Positions 43,335 through 52,593 of a stretch of 64,000 nucleotides of DNA are shown piece by piece; the stretch's first letter is position 1, and every line of letters starts with the position of its first letter. This DNA comes from Burkholderiaceae bacterium. Lineage in GTDB: Bacteria > Pseudomonadota > Gammaproteobacteria > Burkholderiales > Burkholderiaceae_C. The notes beneath the pieces were generated by a model that saw only the letters and a program-made list of their open reading frames with translations, searched no databases and had not been told where the DNA came from. Position numbers and translations under genes: made by a program. Location of the stretch: contig JADMJJ010000011.1 in assembly GCA_018780645.1 (NCBI GenBank), positions 402,880 through 466,879 of the forward strand, in the 5' to 3' direction.

Positions 43335-44141
43335 TCAGGGCCACAGGACAGGGAACAAAGGGTGCTCCATCGCGGCACCTGCCGGCAACTGGTCGGTCAG
43401 GCCCGGGAACTCCGGCGAGGTCTTCCAGCGGCGCGGCGCGTGCCGCATATCGTCGCCCAGCATGCGCACGGAGAAGGCCCTGCGCCTTCTGCCGGGCTCA
43501 AGCCCCGCCGAGGCGTGCAAGGTCAGCATATTGAAGGCCAGGGCATCGCCGGGCTCCATGGCCCAGCCCCGGATGTCGTAGGCCGAGCGGTTGGCTTCGA
43601 TATCGGGCAGATCGGCCAGGCTGCCCTCAGGGAACCATTTGGCCTCATTGCTCATGAAGGTTCTGGGCATCAGCCACGGCCCCCTGTGCGAACCCGCCAC
43701 GAACTCCAGGGTGGAGGCGCGTGACACCGGATCCACCGGAATCCAGAAGCTGACGTTCTGGCTGCCCTCGACGTTGTAATAGGGCTGGTCCTGGTGCCAG
43801 GGCGTGCGCTGCTGCGTGCCTGATTCCTTGGTCAGCATATGGTCGTGATAGAGGCGAATCGCCCTGCTGCCGGTCAGCTGCGCCGCCACGGCGGCCAGCG
43901 CCGATTGGGTGATGACCTCGCGATAGGCGGCGTTCTCCTGCCAGTTGCAAAAGTCTTCGATGAAGAAGCCGGGGTCATCGGGGCGGCTGGCCACCTTGGC
44001 ACGCGGGCTCGGTGCGGCGAGGTTGGCGTCTATGCCTTCGCGCAGGCGGTCAACCTCGGCGGGCTTGAGCACACCACGCAGGCAAACGACCCCATGAAGC
44101 TCGTACTCTTCTTTCAGCTGCTCGATAGCAGGTGCATGCAT
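43335..44141 (-). CDS. Phytanoyl-CoA dioxygenase (PhyH) family Fe(II)/2-oxoglutarate oxygenase
   Basis: Cupin-fold oxygenase of 268 residues. The metal triad is His and Asp in TPWHQDQPYY and His in MLTLHASAG; the 2-oxoglutarate Arg is likely in RRAFSVRM. Substrates in this family range from phytanoyl-CoA to ectoine and natural products, and nothing here fixes one. It is divergent from the MFS gene across 162 bp in which no clear operator was seen. Confidence 0.85.
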   Translation of the reverse strand: MHAPAIEQLKEEYELHGVVCLRGVLKPAEVDRLREGIDANLAAPSPRAKVASRPDDPGFFIEDFCNWQENAAYREVITQSALAAVAAQLTGSRAIRLYHDHMLTKESGTQQRTPWHQDQPYYNVEGSQNVSFWIPVDPVSRASTLEFVAGSHRGPWLMPRTFMSNEAKWFPEGSLADLPDIEANRSAYDIRGWAMEPGDALAFNMLTLHASAGLEPGRRRRAFSVRMLGDDMRHAPRRWKTSPEFPGLTDQLPAGAAMEHPLFPVLWP

Positions 44142-44303
44142 GACTCGAATCTCCGGGAAGGGACGAATGGCCGAGAATGACAGAACCAGTCAAGGGCCTG
44201 CCATCATAGGGAAGCCGCTGCACGCAGGCCAGCAGCCGGTCGCTCTCACAGGTCATGCCACGGGCTGCAAGCACCGCTCGGCCCGCTCTGGGACAATTGC
44301 TTG

Positions 44304-45509
44304 ATGACCTCACGCTTCTTCAAGATCGCCCTTGTGCTGGGCCTGCTCTCGGCCATCGGCCCGTTTGCCATCGATATGTACCTGCCCGCCCTGCCCGCCA
44401 TCGGCGCGAGCCTGGGCGCCAACAGCAGCGGTGTGCAGATGAGCCTGACGGCCTTCTTCCTCTCGCTGGGCCTGGGCCAGCTACTCTACGGCCCGGTATC
44501 GGACATGGTGGGGCGCAAGCCGCCGCTGTATTTCGGCCTGGGCCTGTTCGCGGTGACCAGCGTGGGTTGCGCGCTGGCCACAGATATCGATACCTTGATC
44601 GTCCTGCGCCTGCTGCAGGGCCTGGGCGCGGCCGCCGGCATGGCAATACCGCGCGCCATCGTGCGGGATCTGCACACTGGCACCGAGGCGGCCAAGCTGA
44701 TGTCGCTGCTGATGCTGGTGTTCAGCGTCTCGCCCATCCTTGCGCCCTTGGCCGGCAGCGCGGTGATCGCGCTGAGCAACTGGCGTGGCGTGTTCTGGGC
44801 CGTGACGATCGCGGCGCTGATTGGCCTGGTGCTGACCGGCTCGGTGCTGAAGGAAACCCGGCCGCCTGCGGCGCGGCTGGAAAGCAGCCTGGGCAGCGCA
44901 CTGCGTGGCTATGCGCTGCTGCTGCGCGACCGGCACTATATGGGCCTGGTTTTCATCGGCAGCTTTGCGATGGGTGGCTTCTTCATCTATCTGGCCAATT
45001 CGCCCTTTGTGCTGATCGACCACTACGGCCTGACGCCGACGCAGTACAGCCTGGCCTTCGCGCTGAATGCCGCAGCCTTCATCGGCATGTCGCAGTTCAC
45101 CGGCCGCCTGAGCGAGCGTTTCGGCCTGGTGCCGGTGGTCAAAGTGGCGGCCATCGCCAGTGCCGTGCCGCTGGTGCTGCTGCTCGGCTATTACCTGGCC
45201 GGCGGCGACCAACTGGAAGTGCTGATAGGCCTGTATTTCGTCGCCAGTGCCTTCATGGGCCTGGTGATACCGAGCACCTCGGTGCTGGCGCTGGAGGACC
45301 ATGGCGCCATCGCCGGCACGGCCTCGGCCCTGCTGGGCACCCTGCAGATGCTGACCGGCGCGGTGCTGATGGCCGTGAGCGGGCCGTTCATCGGCGGCAA
45401 GCCCCTGCCCATGGTGGTGGGCATGGCCGGCGGCGCCTTCATCGCGCTGGCGCTGACCTGGCTGACCCTGGGTGGCCCGCGGGCGCCGCGCTTGGCGCAG
45501 GCGGGCTAG
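44304..45509 (+). CDS. Bcr/CflA-type MFS drug efflux transporter
   Basis: Twelve-helix inner-membrane transporter of 401 residues. It has the family opening FAIDMYLPALPAI, motif A GPVSDMVGRKPPLYFGL after helix 2, and the antiporter motif C region (SVSPILAPLAGSAV). The start is ATG 44304; a TTG three bases upstream is possible. Its TAG stop shares a CTAG with the stop of the convergent LysR gene. Confidence 0.9.
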   Translation: MTSRFFKIALVLGLLSAIGPFAIDMYLPALPAIGASLGANSSGVQMSLTAFFLSLGLGQLLYGPVSDMVGRKPPLYFGLGLFAVTSVGCALATDIDTLIVLRLLQGLGAAAGMAIPRAIVRDLHTGTEAAKLMSLLMLVFSVSPILAPLAGSAVIALSNWRGVFWAVTIAALIGLVLTGSVLKETRPPAARLESSLGSALRGYALLLRDRHYMGLVFIGSFAMGGFFIYLANSPFVLIDHYGLTPTQYSLAFALNAAAFIGMSQFTGRLSERFGLVPVVKVAAIASAVPLVLLLGYYLAGGDQLEVLIGLYFVASAFMGLVIPSTSVLALEDHGAIAGTASALLGTLQMLTGAVLMAVSGPFIGGKPLPMVVGMAGGAFIALALTWLTLGGPRAPRLAQAG

Positions 45510-46417
45510 CCGTCCAGCTGCGCGTCGGCCACCACCGCGGCCAGCCAGTCCATCACCACCCGCACCCGCCGGGACAGATTGCGCCGGTTGGCATAAAGCA
45601 GGTTCAGCGGCATGGCCGGTGCCGAGAACTGAGGCAGCACCTCGACCAGCCTGCCATCGCGCAGCGGGTCGGCCGCGCCTAACCAGGGCACCTGGATGAT
45701 GCCCAGGCCCGCCAGGCAGGCTGCGGAGTAGGACTCGGCGTTGTTGACGGTCACCGCGCCGGCCATGGCGATGCTTTGCGGCGCGCCCGCCTCATCGACG
45801 TACTCGAAGCCGCCCGACTTGGCGCCCAGCGTGCCGACGAAGTGCACCAACCGGTGCCGGGCCAGATCGTCCAGTGTCTGCGGCGTGCCGAAGGCCTGCA
45901 AATAGGCGGGGCTGGCGCAGTTCAGCAGGCGTAAAGCGCCCAGCGGCCGGGCAATCAGGCTGGTATCCACCACATTGCCGGTGCGCAGCACGCAATCAAA
46001 ACCCTCGCGCACCAGGTCCACCCGGCGCTCGGTGCTGCTCAGCTCGACGGCCAGCAGCGGATGCAGGGCCAGCAGCTCAGGCAGGCGGGGAATGACGATA
46101 TGGCGCGCAAAGCCGCTGCTCATATCCAGGCGAACCCGCCCCGTCAGCCCGGTGGCGCTCTGCTGCTGGAACATCGCCTGCAGCTCGTCCATATCGGCCA
46201 GCACATCCTTGCTGCGCTCATAGAAGGCCTGGCCGTCCTGCGTCAATTGCACCCGCCGGGTCGTGCGGTGCAGCAGGCGCGCGCCGAGCTGGCTTTCGAG
46301 CTGCTGCACGGCCGTTGACGCGCTGGCCTTGGGCAGGCCCAGGCTGGTCGCAGCCTGGCTGAAGCTGGCCAGCTCGGCCACGCGGTGGAAGATCTGCAGG
46401 CGTTCGAGGTGATCCAT
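45506..46417 (-). CDS. LysR-family transcriptional regulator
   Basis: Regulator of 303 residues from ATG 46417. The N-terminal winged HTH spans 1-60 (LQIFHRVAELASFSQAATSL, then TAVQQLESQLGARLL). The effector domain runs from about 90 to the end (GRVRLDMSSGFARHIVIPRL). It is divergent from the SDR gene, so it probably controls that gene. The effector is unknown. Confidence 0.93.
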   Translation of the reverse strand: MDHLERLQIFHRVAELASFSQAATSLGLPKASASTAVQQLESQLGARLLHRTTRRVQLTQDGQAFYERSKDVLADMDELQAMFQQQSATGLTGRVRLDMSSGFARHIVIPRLPELLALHPLLAVELSSTERRVDLVREGFDCVLRTGNVVDTSLIARPLGALRLLNCASPAYLQAFGTPQTLDDLARHRLVHFVGTLGAKSGGFEYVDEAGAPQSIAMAGAVTVNNAESYSAACLAGLGIIQVPWLGAADPLRDGRLVEVLPQFSAPAMPLNLLYANRRNLSRRVRVVMDWLAAVVADAQLDG

Positions 46418-46521
46418 TGTTCTGATATTAGCAAACAAACAAATCTGATTCAGCTAGTTTATGTGAAACCGCTTGGTCAATAGACTTCTCTTCATCGCAA
46501 CCCACCCTGAAAGAGCAAGTC
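46418..46521. promoter_or_regulatory. LysR / SDR divergent promoter region
   Basis: A 104-bp intergenic stretch, AT-rich near 46425-46465 (TTAGCAAACAAACAAATC), between the divergent starts. This is the expected location of LysR-type T-N11-A sites and both promoters. No single site could be fixed by eye. Confidence 0.5.
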
Positions 46522-47289
46522 ATGAGCAATGTACAAAATCCCATCACCCTGGTCACCGGCGGCAGCCGCGGCCTGGGCAAGAACACCGCCCTGCACCTGG
46601 CCCGCCAGGGCAGCGACATCATCCTGACCTACCGCAGCGCGCGGATCGATGCTGACGCCGTGGTCGCTGAAATCGAAGGCCTGGGCCGCCGTGCCGTCGC
46701 CCTGCAACTCGATGTGGCCAAGAGCGCCAGCTTCGGCCCCTTTGCCGCGCAGGTGCGCCAACAGCTGGCCACCGTCTGGCAGCGCGAGCACTTCGATGCG
46801 CTGGTCAACAACGCCGGCGCCGGCGCCCATGCCAGCCTGATGGAAACGACCGAGGCGCAGTTCGACGATATGGTCGACATCCACCTCAAAGGCGTGTTCT
46901 TCCTGACGCAGAGACTGCTGCCGCTGCTGGCCGACGGCGGGCGCATCGTCAACATCTCCAGCGGCCTGACCCGCTTCGCCCTGCCCGGCTACGGTGCCTA
47001 CGCGGCGATGAAGGGCGCGATCGAGGTGCTGAGCAAGTACATGGCCAAGGAGCTGGGTGCGCGCGGCATTGCCGTCAACGTGGTGGCGCCGGGCGCCATT
47101 GAGACCGACTTCGGCGGCGGCGCGGTGCGCGACAACGCCCAGCTGAACCAGTTCGTCGCCTCGCAGACGGCGTTGGGCCGGGTCGGCCTGCCGGACGATA
47201 TCGGTGGCGTGATCGCCTCGCTGCTGGCGCCCGCGAATCGCTGGATCAATGCCCAGCGCATCGAGGCTTCGGGCGGGATGTTCTTGTGA
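46522..47289 (+). CDS. Short-chain dehydrogenase/reductase (SDR)
   Basis: NAD(P)-dependent oxidoreductase of 255 residues. The cofactor motif TGGSRGLG is near residue 12, NNAGAG near 94, catalytic Ser in VNISSGL and Y-x3-K in GAYAAMKGA, with PGAIETDF near 190. It is a classical SDR with all catalytic residues. The substrate is not known. It is likely induced through the divergent LysR regulator. It ends directly before the convergent zipA stop. Confidence 0.92.
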   Translation: MSNVQNPITLVTGGSRGLGKNTALHLARQGSDIILTYRSARIDADAVVAEIEGLGRRAVALQLDVAKSASFGPFAAQVRQQLATVWQREHFDALVNNAGAGAHASLMETTEAQFDDMVDIHLKGVFFLTQRLLPLLADGGRIVNISSGLTRFALPGYGAYAAMKGAIEVLSKYMAKELGARGIAVNVVAPGAIETDFGGGAVRDNAQLNQFVASQTALGRVGLPDDIGGVIASLLAPANRWINAQRIEASGGMFL

Positions 47290-48351
47290 TCAGCTGAACA
47301 GCCGGCGCGCCGCCAGGGTGCCGGCCGCCAAGTCGCGGGAGGCCAGCGCGTGGTACAGCACACCCAGCTCCTGGCCTATGCTGGCGAAGGCATGCAGATT
47401 GACCGGCTGGGCGCGGTCGTCGGTGACGTCGGCTCCGATGTCGGCGCCGATGGAGCGCGCCGCATGCTGCCAGGCGGCAAAGGGCTCGCTGGACTCCGGC
47501 GTCTGCGGCACGTCGAGGCTCAGGCTCAGCTCGCGCACCGAGCTCTGCTGCGGGTCTTCGGCCAGCGCGGCCTGGGCGTCGAAGCTCAGCACCAGCAGCG
47601 GCGGCGCGCTCTCTTCTTCCGATGCCATCACCAGGCGGCCCGGCACGGCGCCCGGCACGAAGCCATGGCGCGCGGCCATCTGCTGGACATAGCCGACCGT
47701 CCAGGCCGCACCGCGCGAGCGCAGGACGACGGCCAGCTGGGCGTCATGCTCGCTGGCGAATTGGTCCAGCTCGCGGGCGCGGCCGACCACATCGGCCATA
47801 TCGGGGAACTGCGCGAAGGCGCCCAGCCCCTCGGCAAAGGCCTGCACCTTCTGCACAAACTCAGAATACTCGATCTGGTTCAGCGCGCCGTTGCGATTGG
47901 CCAGCTGCACGCCGGCCTGGAACTCACCGTAGTGCTGACCGGCGGCGGGCAGCTCCCACTCGCCGGTAACGGAGTTCAGCCCTTCGATGTGAAAGGGCTT
48001 GGTGCCGGCGCGGCGTGTTGGCGGGTAGTGGGCCAGCGCGACCTCGCCGCTGAGCGGCGCGTCCAGGGTCAGCGTAGCGATCGCGTCAATCAGCGCGTCC
48101 AGCCGCTGCGAGGGCTTGCGCGCCACCGGTTTCAGCGCCACGCGGCTGCTGTCGTCCTGCTCCAGGCTGGGCTCCAGCGCCGCGGCCTCGGCCGAGCTGG
48201 CAGCCTCACCCAGACTGGGTTCGCGCATCTGCGGTTCGAGCTGCTCATCGGCGCGGCGCGGGCCGGCCTTTCGCGCCGTCCAGGCGCCATGGGCGATCAC
48301 GGCGGCCAACACGAGCCCGCCCAAAATAGCCAACGCTATCGTCAAAGTCAT
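47290..48351 (-). CDS. zipA: Cell division protein ZipA
   Basis: Membrane anchor for FtsZ at the division ring. It has 353 residues from ATG 48351: one N-terminal helix (LTIALAILGGLVLAAVIAHG), an acidic/Glu-Pro linker (about 25-95), and a C-terminal FtsZ-binding domain (about 200-345; LRSRGAAWTVGYVQQMAARHG, LVLSFDAQAALAED). It reads on from smc across a 112-bp repeat-containing gap. The identification rests on layout and on the smc neighbour, since ZipA is weakly conserved. Confidence 0.85.
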   Translation of the reverse strand: MTLTIALAILGGLVLAAVIAHGAWTARKAGPRRADEQLEPQMREPSLGEAASSAEAAALEPSLEQDDSSRVALKPVARKPSQRLDALIDAIATLTLDAPLSGEVALAHYPPTRRAGTKPFHIEGLNSVTGEWELPAAGQHYGEFQAGVQLANRNGALNQIEYSEFVQKVQAFAEGLGAFAQFPDMADVVGRARELDQFASEHDAQLAVVLRSRGAAWTVGYVQQMAARHGFVPGAVPGRLVMASEEESAPPLLVLSFDAQAALAEDPQQSSVRELSLSLDVPQTPESSEPFAAWQHAARSIGADIGADVTDDRAQPVNLHAFASIGQELGVLYHALASRDLAAGTLAARRLFS

Positions 48352-48376
48352 CAAGCCTGTCCTTGTTTTGCTGAGT

Positions 48377-48438
48377 GCCCCCAAGGCCGCCGCTTCGCGT
48401 CGCCCGCCCCCCCGAGGGGGAGGAGAAACACTTGGGGC
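48377..48438. repeat. Intergenic GC-rich inverted repeat between smc and zipA
   Basis: GCCCCCAAG (48377-48385) and CTTGGGGC (48431-48438) are inverted around a core with CCCCC/GGGGG (48409-48420). Sequences of this type recur between genes in Burkholderiales genomes by recall. It could slow or end transcription between smc and zipA, or simply be a dispersed repeat. Confidence 0.55.
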
Positions 48439-48463
48439 GGCCCGGCGTTGTTTCTCATGTGAC

Positions 48464-51400
48464 TCATGCCGCCTCGGCCAGCGACAGCGCGGCGTCCATA
48501 TCGACGGCCACGATGCGCGACACGCCCTGCTCCTGCATCGTCACGCCGATCAGCTGCTTCGCCATTTCCATAGCGATCTTGTTGTGCGAGATGAACAGGA
48601 ACTGCGTGCTCTCGCTCATCTGTGACACCAGCTTGGCATAGCGCTCGGTATTGGCATCGTCCAGCGGCGCATCCACCTCGTCCAGCAGGCAGAACGGCGC
48701 CGGGTTCAGCTGGAAGATGGCGAACACCAGGGCGATCGCCGTCAGCGCCTTCTCGCCACCGGACAGCAGGTGGATGGAGCTGTTTTTCTTGCCCGGCGGC
48801 TGGGCGATCACCTGCACGCCGGCATCCAGAATCTCGTCCCCGGTCATCTGCAGCCTGGCATTGCCGCCACCGAACAGAATCGGGAACATGCGGCCGAAGT
48901 GCTCATTGACCTGGCGGAAGGTGTTGCCCAAGAGGTCGCGCGTTTCCAGATCGATCTTGTGGATCGCGTCTTCCAGCGTCTTCATCGCATCGGTCAGGTC
49001 GGCCGTCTGCGAATCGAGGAAGTGCTTGCGCTCGCGGGCGGCGGTCAGCTCGTCCAGCGCGGCCAGATTGACGGCGCCCAGCGCCGCGATCTCGCGGTTG
49101 ATGCGGTCGATCTCGCCCTGCAGACCGTAAAGCTTGACGCTGCCCTCTTCGATAGTCTTGGCCAGCGCCTCAAGATCGACCTCGGCCGCCGTCAGTTGCT
49201 CCATGTACTGGGCGCCACCGAGCTGCGCCGCTTGCTCTTCCAGCTGCAGTTTGGTGATGCTGGCGCGCAGCGGCTCCAGGCTGCGCTCGAATTCCATGCG
49301 CTGCTCATCGGCCCGCTTCAGGCGCAGGGTCAGATCGTCATAGCTGCTGCGCGTGGCGGCCAGGGCCGTTTCGCGATCCAGCTTGACGGCCAGCGCGTCC
49401 TGCAGGCCGGCCTGGGCTGCGGCGTCGTTGAGCGTCGTCAGCTCCTGCTGCAAGGCCTCGGCCGTCTGCGCATTGGTGGCCATCTGCTGGGCGGCCGTTT
49501 CCAGCGCGCGCTGCAACTCGCCGCGGCGGGCGGCCAGGGCGCGGGCGCTGAACTGTGCCTCCTGGGCCTTGCGCTCCAGCGCGCGTTGCTGCTCGCGGGC
49601 GTCGGTCAGCCGGCGCTCGGCGGCGATCACCGCATCTTCCAGCTCGGCGTGGCGCTCCTGCGTGTTGCCCAGCTGGATGTCCAGCTCCTCGAAGCGGCCC
49701 TCGCCGGTGGCACGGCGCTCGGCCAGGCCTTCGGCTTGTGCATCGATCTCGAACAGCTCGTCTTCCAGCTGCTTGCGGCGGGTGCTGGAGGCTTCGGCCT
49801 GCTGCGTCAGCCGCAGCAGCTCGACCTGCAGCTGGTGCGCACGGGTCTGCAGCTCGGCGGCCTCGCGGCGCACGCCGACCAGGCGCTGCGAGGCCTCGGT
49901 ATAGGCGGCCTCGGCGCGTATCAACGCGCTCTTGGCGTCCTCGGCGATGAAGGACTGCGCCCTCACCTCGCGCTCCAGGTTCTCGATCTCTTGCGCACGG
50001 GCCAAGAGGCCCGCCTGCTCGGAATCTGGCGCATAGAAGCTCACAGCGAACTGGCTCACCGCATGGCCCTCGCGGGTCATGATGACCTCGCCATGGGTCA
50101 GCTTCGCGCGGTTGGCCAGCGCCTCGTCGATGTGGTCGGCGGTGTAGACGCCTTCCAGCCAGTCGTTCATCAGCGCCTTCAGCCCCGCGTCATTCAGGCG
50201 CAGCAGATCGCTGAGCTTGGACAGCGTCTCGTGCGTGTTGGCTATTAGCCCATCGGGCGCGGTGTAGAAGGCGAAGCGGGCCGGCGGCGCATCGGCGGCA
50301 AAGGCGCGCACCATCTCCAACCGGCCGACGGACAGCGCCCCCATGCGTTCACGCAGCGCCGCTTCGAGCGCGTTCTCCCAGCCGGTCTCGATGTGCAGCT
50401 TGGTCCACAGACCTTGCAGGCCGTCCAGCCCATGCTTGGCCAGCCAGGGCTTGAGCTTGCCCTCGGTCTGGACCTTTTCCTGCAGCGCGAGCAAGGCTTC
50501 GAGACGTGCGGTCAGATCAGACTGCCGGCCCAGCTGCGTGTTGGCATCGGCCTGTCTGGCCTTGCGCGCCTCGTCCAGCGCCGGCACTTCCTCGGTCAGC
50601 TCGTGCAGGCGGGCGTCGGCCATTTCCTGCGCTTCGCTGGCGGCTGCGGTCTGCTGTTGCAGGTCTTGCAGCCTGGCGGTGTCAGGTGTTGCCAGGCCCT
50701 GGCGCTCGGTGGCCAGGCGCTCGCGGCGGCCGCGCAGCTGGCGCGATTGCTCGTCGATATTGCGGCTGTCGGCGGCCAGCACCTGGATCTGCTGCTGTAC
50801 CTGGGTGACCAGGGTGCGCTGCTCGTTGGCCTTGGCCTGCGCTGCGCGCACCGCGTCTTCCTGATTCGGCAGGTTCATCGCCTGCTCTTCGGCCTGCGCA
50901 GCCATGATCTCGCTCTGCTCCTCGGCCGTGGCGATCTGGATGGCGATGTTCTCCAGCTCTTCGTCCGCCTGCGCCTGCCGCTCCTCCCAGCTCTCGGTCT
51001 GGGTCTTCAGCTCGATCAAGCGCTGCTCGACCCGCTGCCGCCCTTCGACGACGTAGCGGATGCGCTCCTCCAGCCGGCTGACCTCCAGCGAGGCCTCGGC
51101 CATGCGGCCCTGGGCCGCATGCATCTCGTCGCCGGCGGCGTAATGGGCCTGGCGCACCGTTTCCAGCTCGGCCTCGACATGGCGCAGCTCGGCCAGGCGG
51201 GCCTCCAGCGCGATGGTGGCGTCCGACGCTTCCTTCTTCACCCGCTCCTGCTCGCCCGAGGCATCGCGGTGCTTCAGGAACCACAGCTGGTGCAGCTTCA
51301 GGGTGCCCGAGTCCTGCAGGCCGCGATAGGTGGCTGCCACCTCGGCCTGCTTCTCCAGCTTGTCGAGGTTGTTGTTCAGCTCGCGCAGTATGTCTTCGAC

Positions 51401-51979
51401 GCGGGTCAGGTTCTCGCGCGTGTCGCGCAGCCGGTTCTCGGTCTCGCGCCGGCGCTCCTTGTACTTCGAGACGCCGGCGGCCTCCTCGAGGAACATGCGC
51501 AGCTCTTCGGGCTTGCTCTCGATGATGCGGCTGATCGTGCCCTGGCCGATGATGGCGTAGGCGCGCGGGCCCAGGCCCGTGCCCAGGAACACGTCCTGCA
51601 CATCGCGGCGGCGCACCGGCTGGTTGTTGATGAAGTAGCTGCTGGTGCCGTCGCGGGTCAGCACGCGCTTCACCGCAATCTCGGTGAACTGGTTCCACTG
51701 GCCACCGGCGCGGGCGTCTTCATTGCTGAACACCAGCTCGACGCTGGCGCGGCTGGCCGGCTTGCGCAGACCCGAGCCGTTGAAGATCACGTCCTGCATC
51801 GACTCGCCGCGCAGCTCGGACGCTTTCGATTCGCCCAGCACCCAGCGCACGGCATCCATGATGTTGGACTTGCCGCAGCCGTTCGGACCCACCACGCCGA
51901 CCAGCTGCCCGGGCAGCTGGAAGTTGGTGGGCTCGGCAAAACTCTTGAAACCCGAAAGCTTGATCGAATTCAGACGCAT
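48464..51979 (-). CDS. smc: Chromosome segregation ATPase SMC
   Basis: Condensin subunit of 1171 residues from ATG 51979. The N-terminal ATPase half has Walker A GPNGCGKSN near 32, followed by coiled coil to about 500, the hinge domain around 505-670 (GLQGLWTKLHIETGWENAL), returning coiled coil, and the C-terminal half with signature LLSGGEKALTAIALVFAIF and Walker B FCLLDEVDAPLDDAN. Full length, no frameshift. It is divergent from queF and co-directional with zipA. Confidence 0.96.
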   Translation of the reverse strand: MRLNSIKLSGFKSFAEPTNFQLPGQLVGVVGPNGCGKSNIMDAVRWVLGESKASELRGESMQDVIFNGSGLRKPASRASVELVFSNEDARAGGQWNQFTEIAVKRVLTRDGTSSYFINNQPVRRRDVQDVFLGTGLGPRAYAIIGQGTISRIIESKPEELRMFLEEAAGVSKYKERRRETENRLRDTRENLTRVEDILRELNNNLDKLEKQAEVAATYRGLQDSGTLKLHQLWFLKHRDASGEQERVKKEASDATIALEARLAELRHVEAELETVRQAHYAAGDEMHAAQGRMAEASLEVSRLEERIRYVVEGRQRVEQRLIELKTQTESWEERQAQADEELENIAIQIATAEEQSEIMAAQAEEQAMNLPNQEDAVRAAQAKANEQRTLVTQVQQQIQVLAADSRNIDEQSRQLRGRRERLATERQGLATPDTARLQDLQQQTAAASEAQEMADARLHELTEEVPALDEARKARQADANTQLGRQSDLTARLEALLALQEKVQTEGKLKPWLAKHGLDGLQGLWTKLHIETGWENALEAALRERMGALSVGRLEMVRAFAADAPPARFAFYTAPDGLIANTHETLSKLSDLLRLNDAGLKALMNDWLEGVYTADHIDEALANRAKLTHGEVIMTREGHAVSQFAVSFYAPDSEQAGLLARAQEIENLEREVRAQSFIAEDAKSALIRAEAAYTEASQRLVGVRREAAELQTRAHQLQVELLRLTQQAEASSTRRKQLEDELFEIDAQAEGLAERRATGEGRFEELDIQLGNTQERHAELEDAVIAAERRLTDAREQQRALERKAQEAQFSARALAARRGELQRALETAAQQMATNAQTAEALQQELTTLNDAAAQAGLQDALAVKLDRETALAATRSSYDDLTLRLKRADEQRMEFERSLEPLRASITKLQLEEQAAQLGGAQYMEQLTAAEVDLEALAKTIEEGSVKLYGLQGEIDRINREIAALGAVNLAALDELTAARERKHFLDSQTADLTDAMKTLEDAIHKIDLETRDLLGNTFRQVNEHFGRMFPILFGGGNARLQMTGDEILDAGVQVIAQPPGKKNSSIHLLSGGEKALTAIALVFAIFQLNPAPFCLLDEVDAPLDDANTERYAKLVSQMSESTQFLFISHNKIAMEMAKQLIGVTMQEQGVSRIVAVDMDAALSLAEAA

Positions 51980-52026
51980 GGACGCGAGTGCCTTGAAACC
52001 ATCTAAGCCGTTGATTTTCCTGAAGA

Positions 52027-52049
52027 AAAGCGCCCGGACAAGGCGCTTT
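52027..52049. other. 8-bp perfect hairpin in the smc/queF divergent region
   Basis: AAAGCGCC (52027-52034) pairs with GGCGCTTT (52042-52049) around a seven-base loop, in the middle of the 133-bp gap between divergent smc and queF. It may be an operator or leader hairpin. It lacks a T-tract and does not look like a preQ1 riboswitch. Confidence 0.5.
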
Positions 52050-52112
52050 GAATGGCCTGGATGATACCATCGAGGTTTTGCACATCGGCGCCTGCGCCCG
52101 CTTCCCCTCATC

Positions 52113-52586
52113 ATGGCCAAATCACCGTCCAAAGCAGCCCCGAAGCAACGGGAAATGCCGCCCAACCCGCCCTCGCGCCCGAGCAAAGAGTTGCACGTGT
52201 TTCCGAATCCGGCGCCGGAACGCGACTACGTGATCCAGTTCCAGATTCCCGAGTTCACCTGCCACTGCCCGCTGACCGGCCAGCCCGACTTCGCCCACTT
52301 CACCATCGACATGATTGCCGACAAGCAATGCATCGAGCTGAAGAGCCTGAAGATGTATATGTGGAGCTACCGCGACGAGGGTGCTTTCCATGAAAAGGTG
52401 ACCAACACCATCATGGACGACATCATCAAGGTCACGAACCCGCGCTTCATCCGCATCACGGCCAAATGGTTTGTGCGCGGAGGCATCTACACCAATGTGG
52501 TGGTGGAGCAGGCCAAGAAGGGCTGGAAGCCTGCACCGCGCGTTGATCTGCCGGTGCACGGCGCCGAATCCGGCCTGTTGCGGTAA
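52113..52586 (+). CDS. queF: NADPH-dependent 7-cyano-7-deazaguanine reductase QueF (type I)
   Basis: Reduces preQ0 to preQ1 in queuosine synthesis. It has 157 residues, the short unimodular type. The nucleophile Cys52 and Asp59 lie in [14 protein letters not shown], and the NADPH motif is seen as [25 protein letters not shown] sequence (residues 74-94). The Lys/Pro-rich N-terminal 25 residues look disordered. ATG 52113 is used. The SET-domain gene begins just after its stop. Confidence 0.95.
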   Translation: MAKSPSKAAPKQREMPPNPPSRPSKELHVFPNPAPERDYVIQFQIPEFTCHCPLTGQPDFAHFTIDMIADKQCIELKSLKMYMWSYRDEGAFHEKVTNTIMDDIIKVTNPRFIRITAKWFVRGGIYTNVVVEQAKKGWKPAPRVDLPVHGAESGLLR

Positions 52587-52593
52587 ACCGGTT

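Noticed and set aside
42052..47289. Prophage or integrative element
   Set aside because: No integrase, structural phage genes, tRNA border or direct-repeat ends were found; only one endolysin-like gene hints at a phage.
51980..52112. preQ1 riboswitch before queF
   Set aside because: Only a simple GC hairpin is present; the A-rich tail and pseudoknot pattern of preQ1 riboswitches were not seen.
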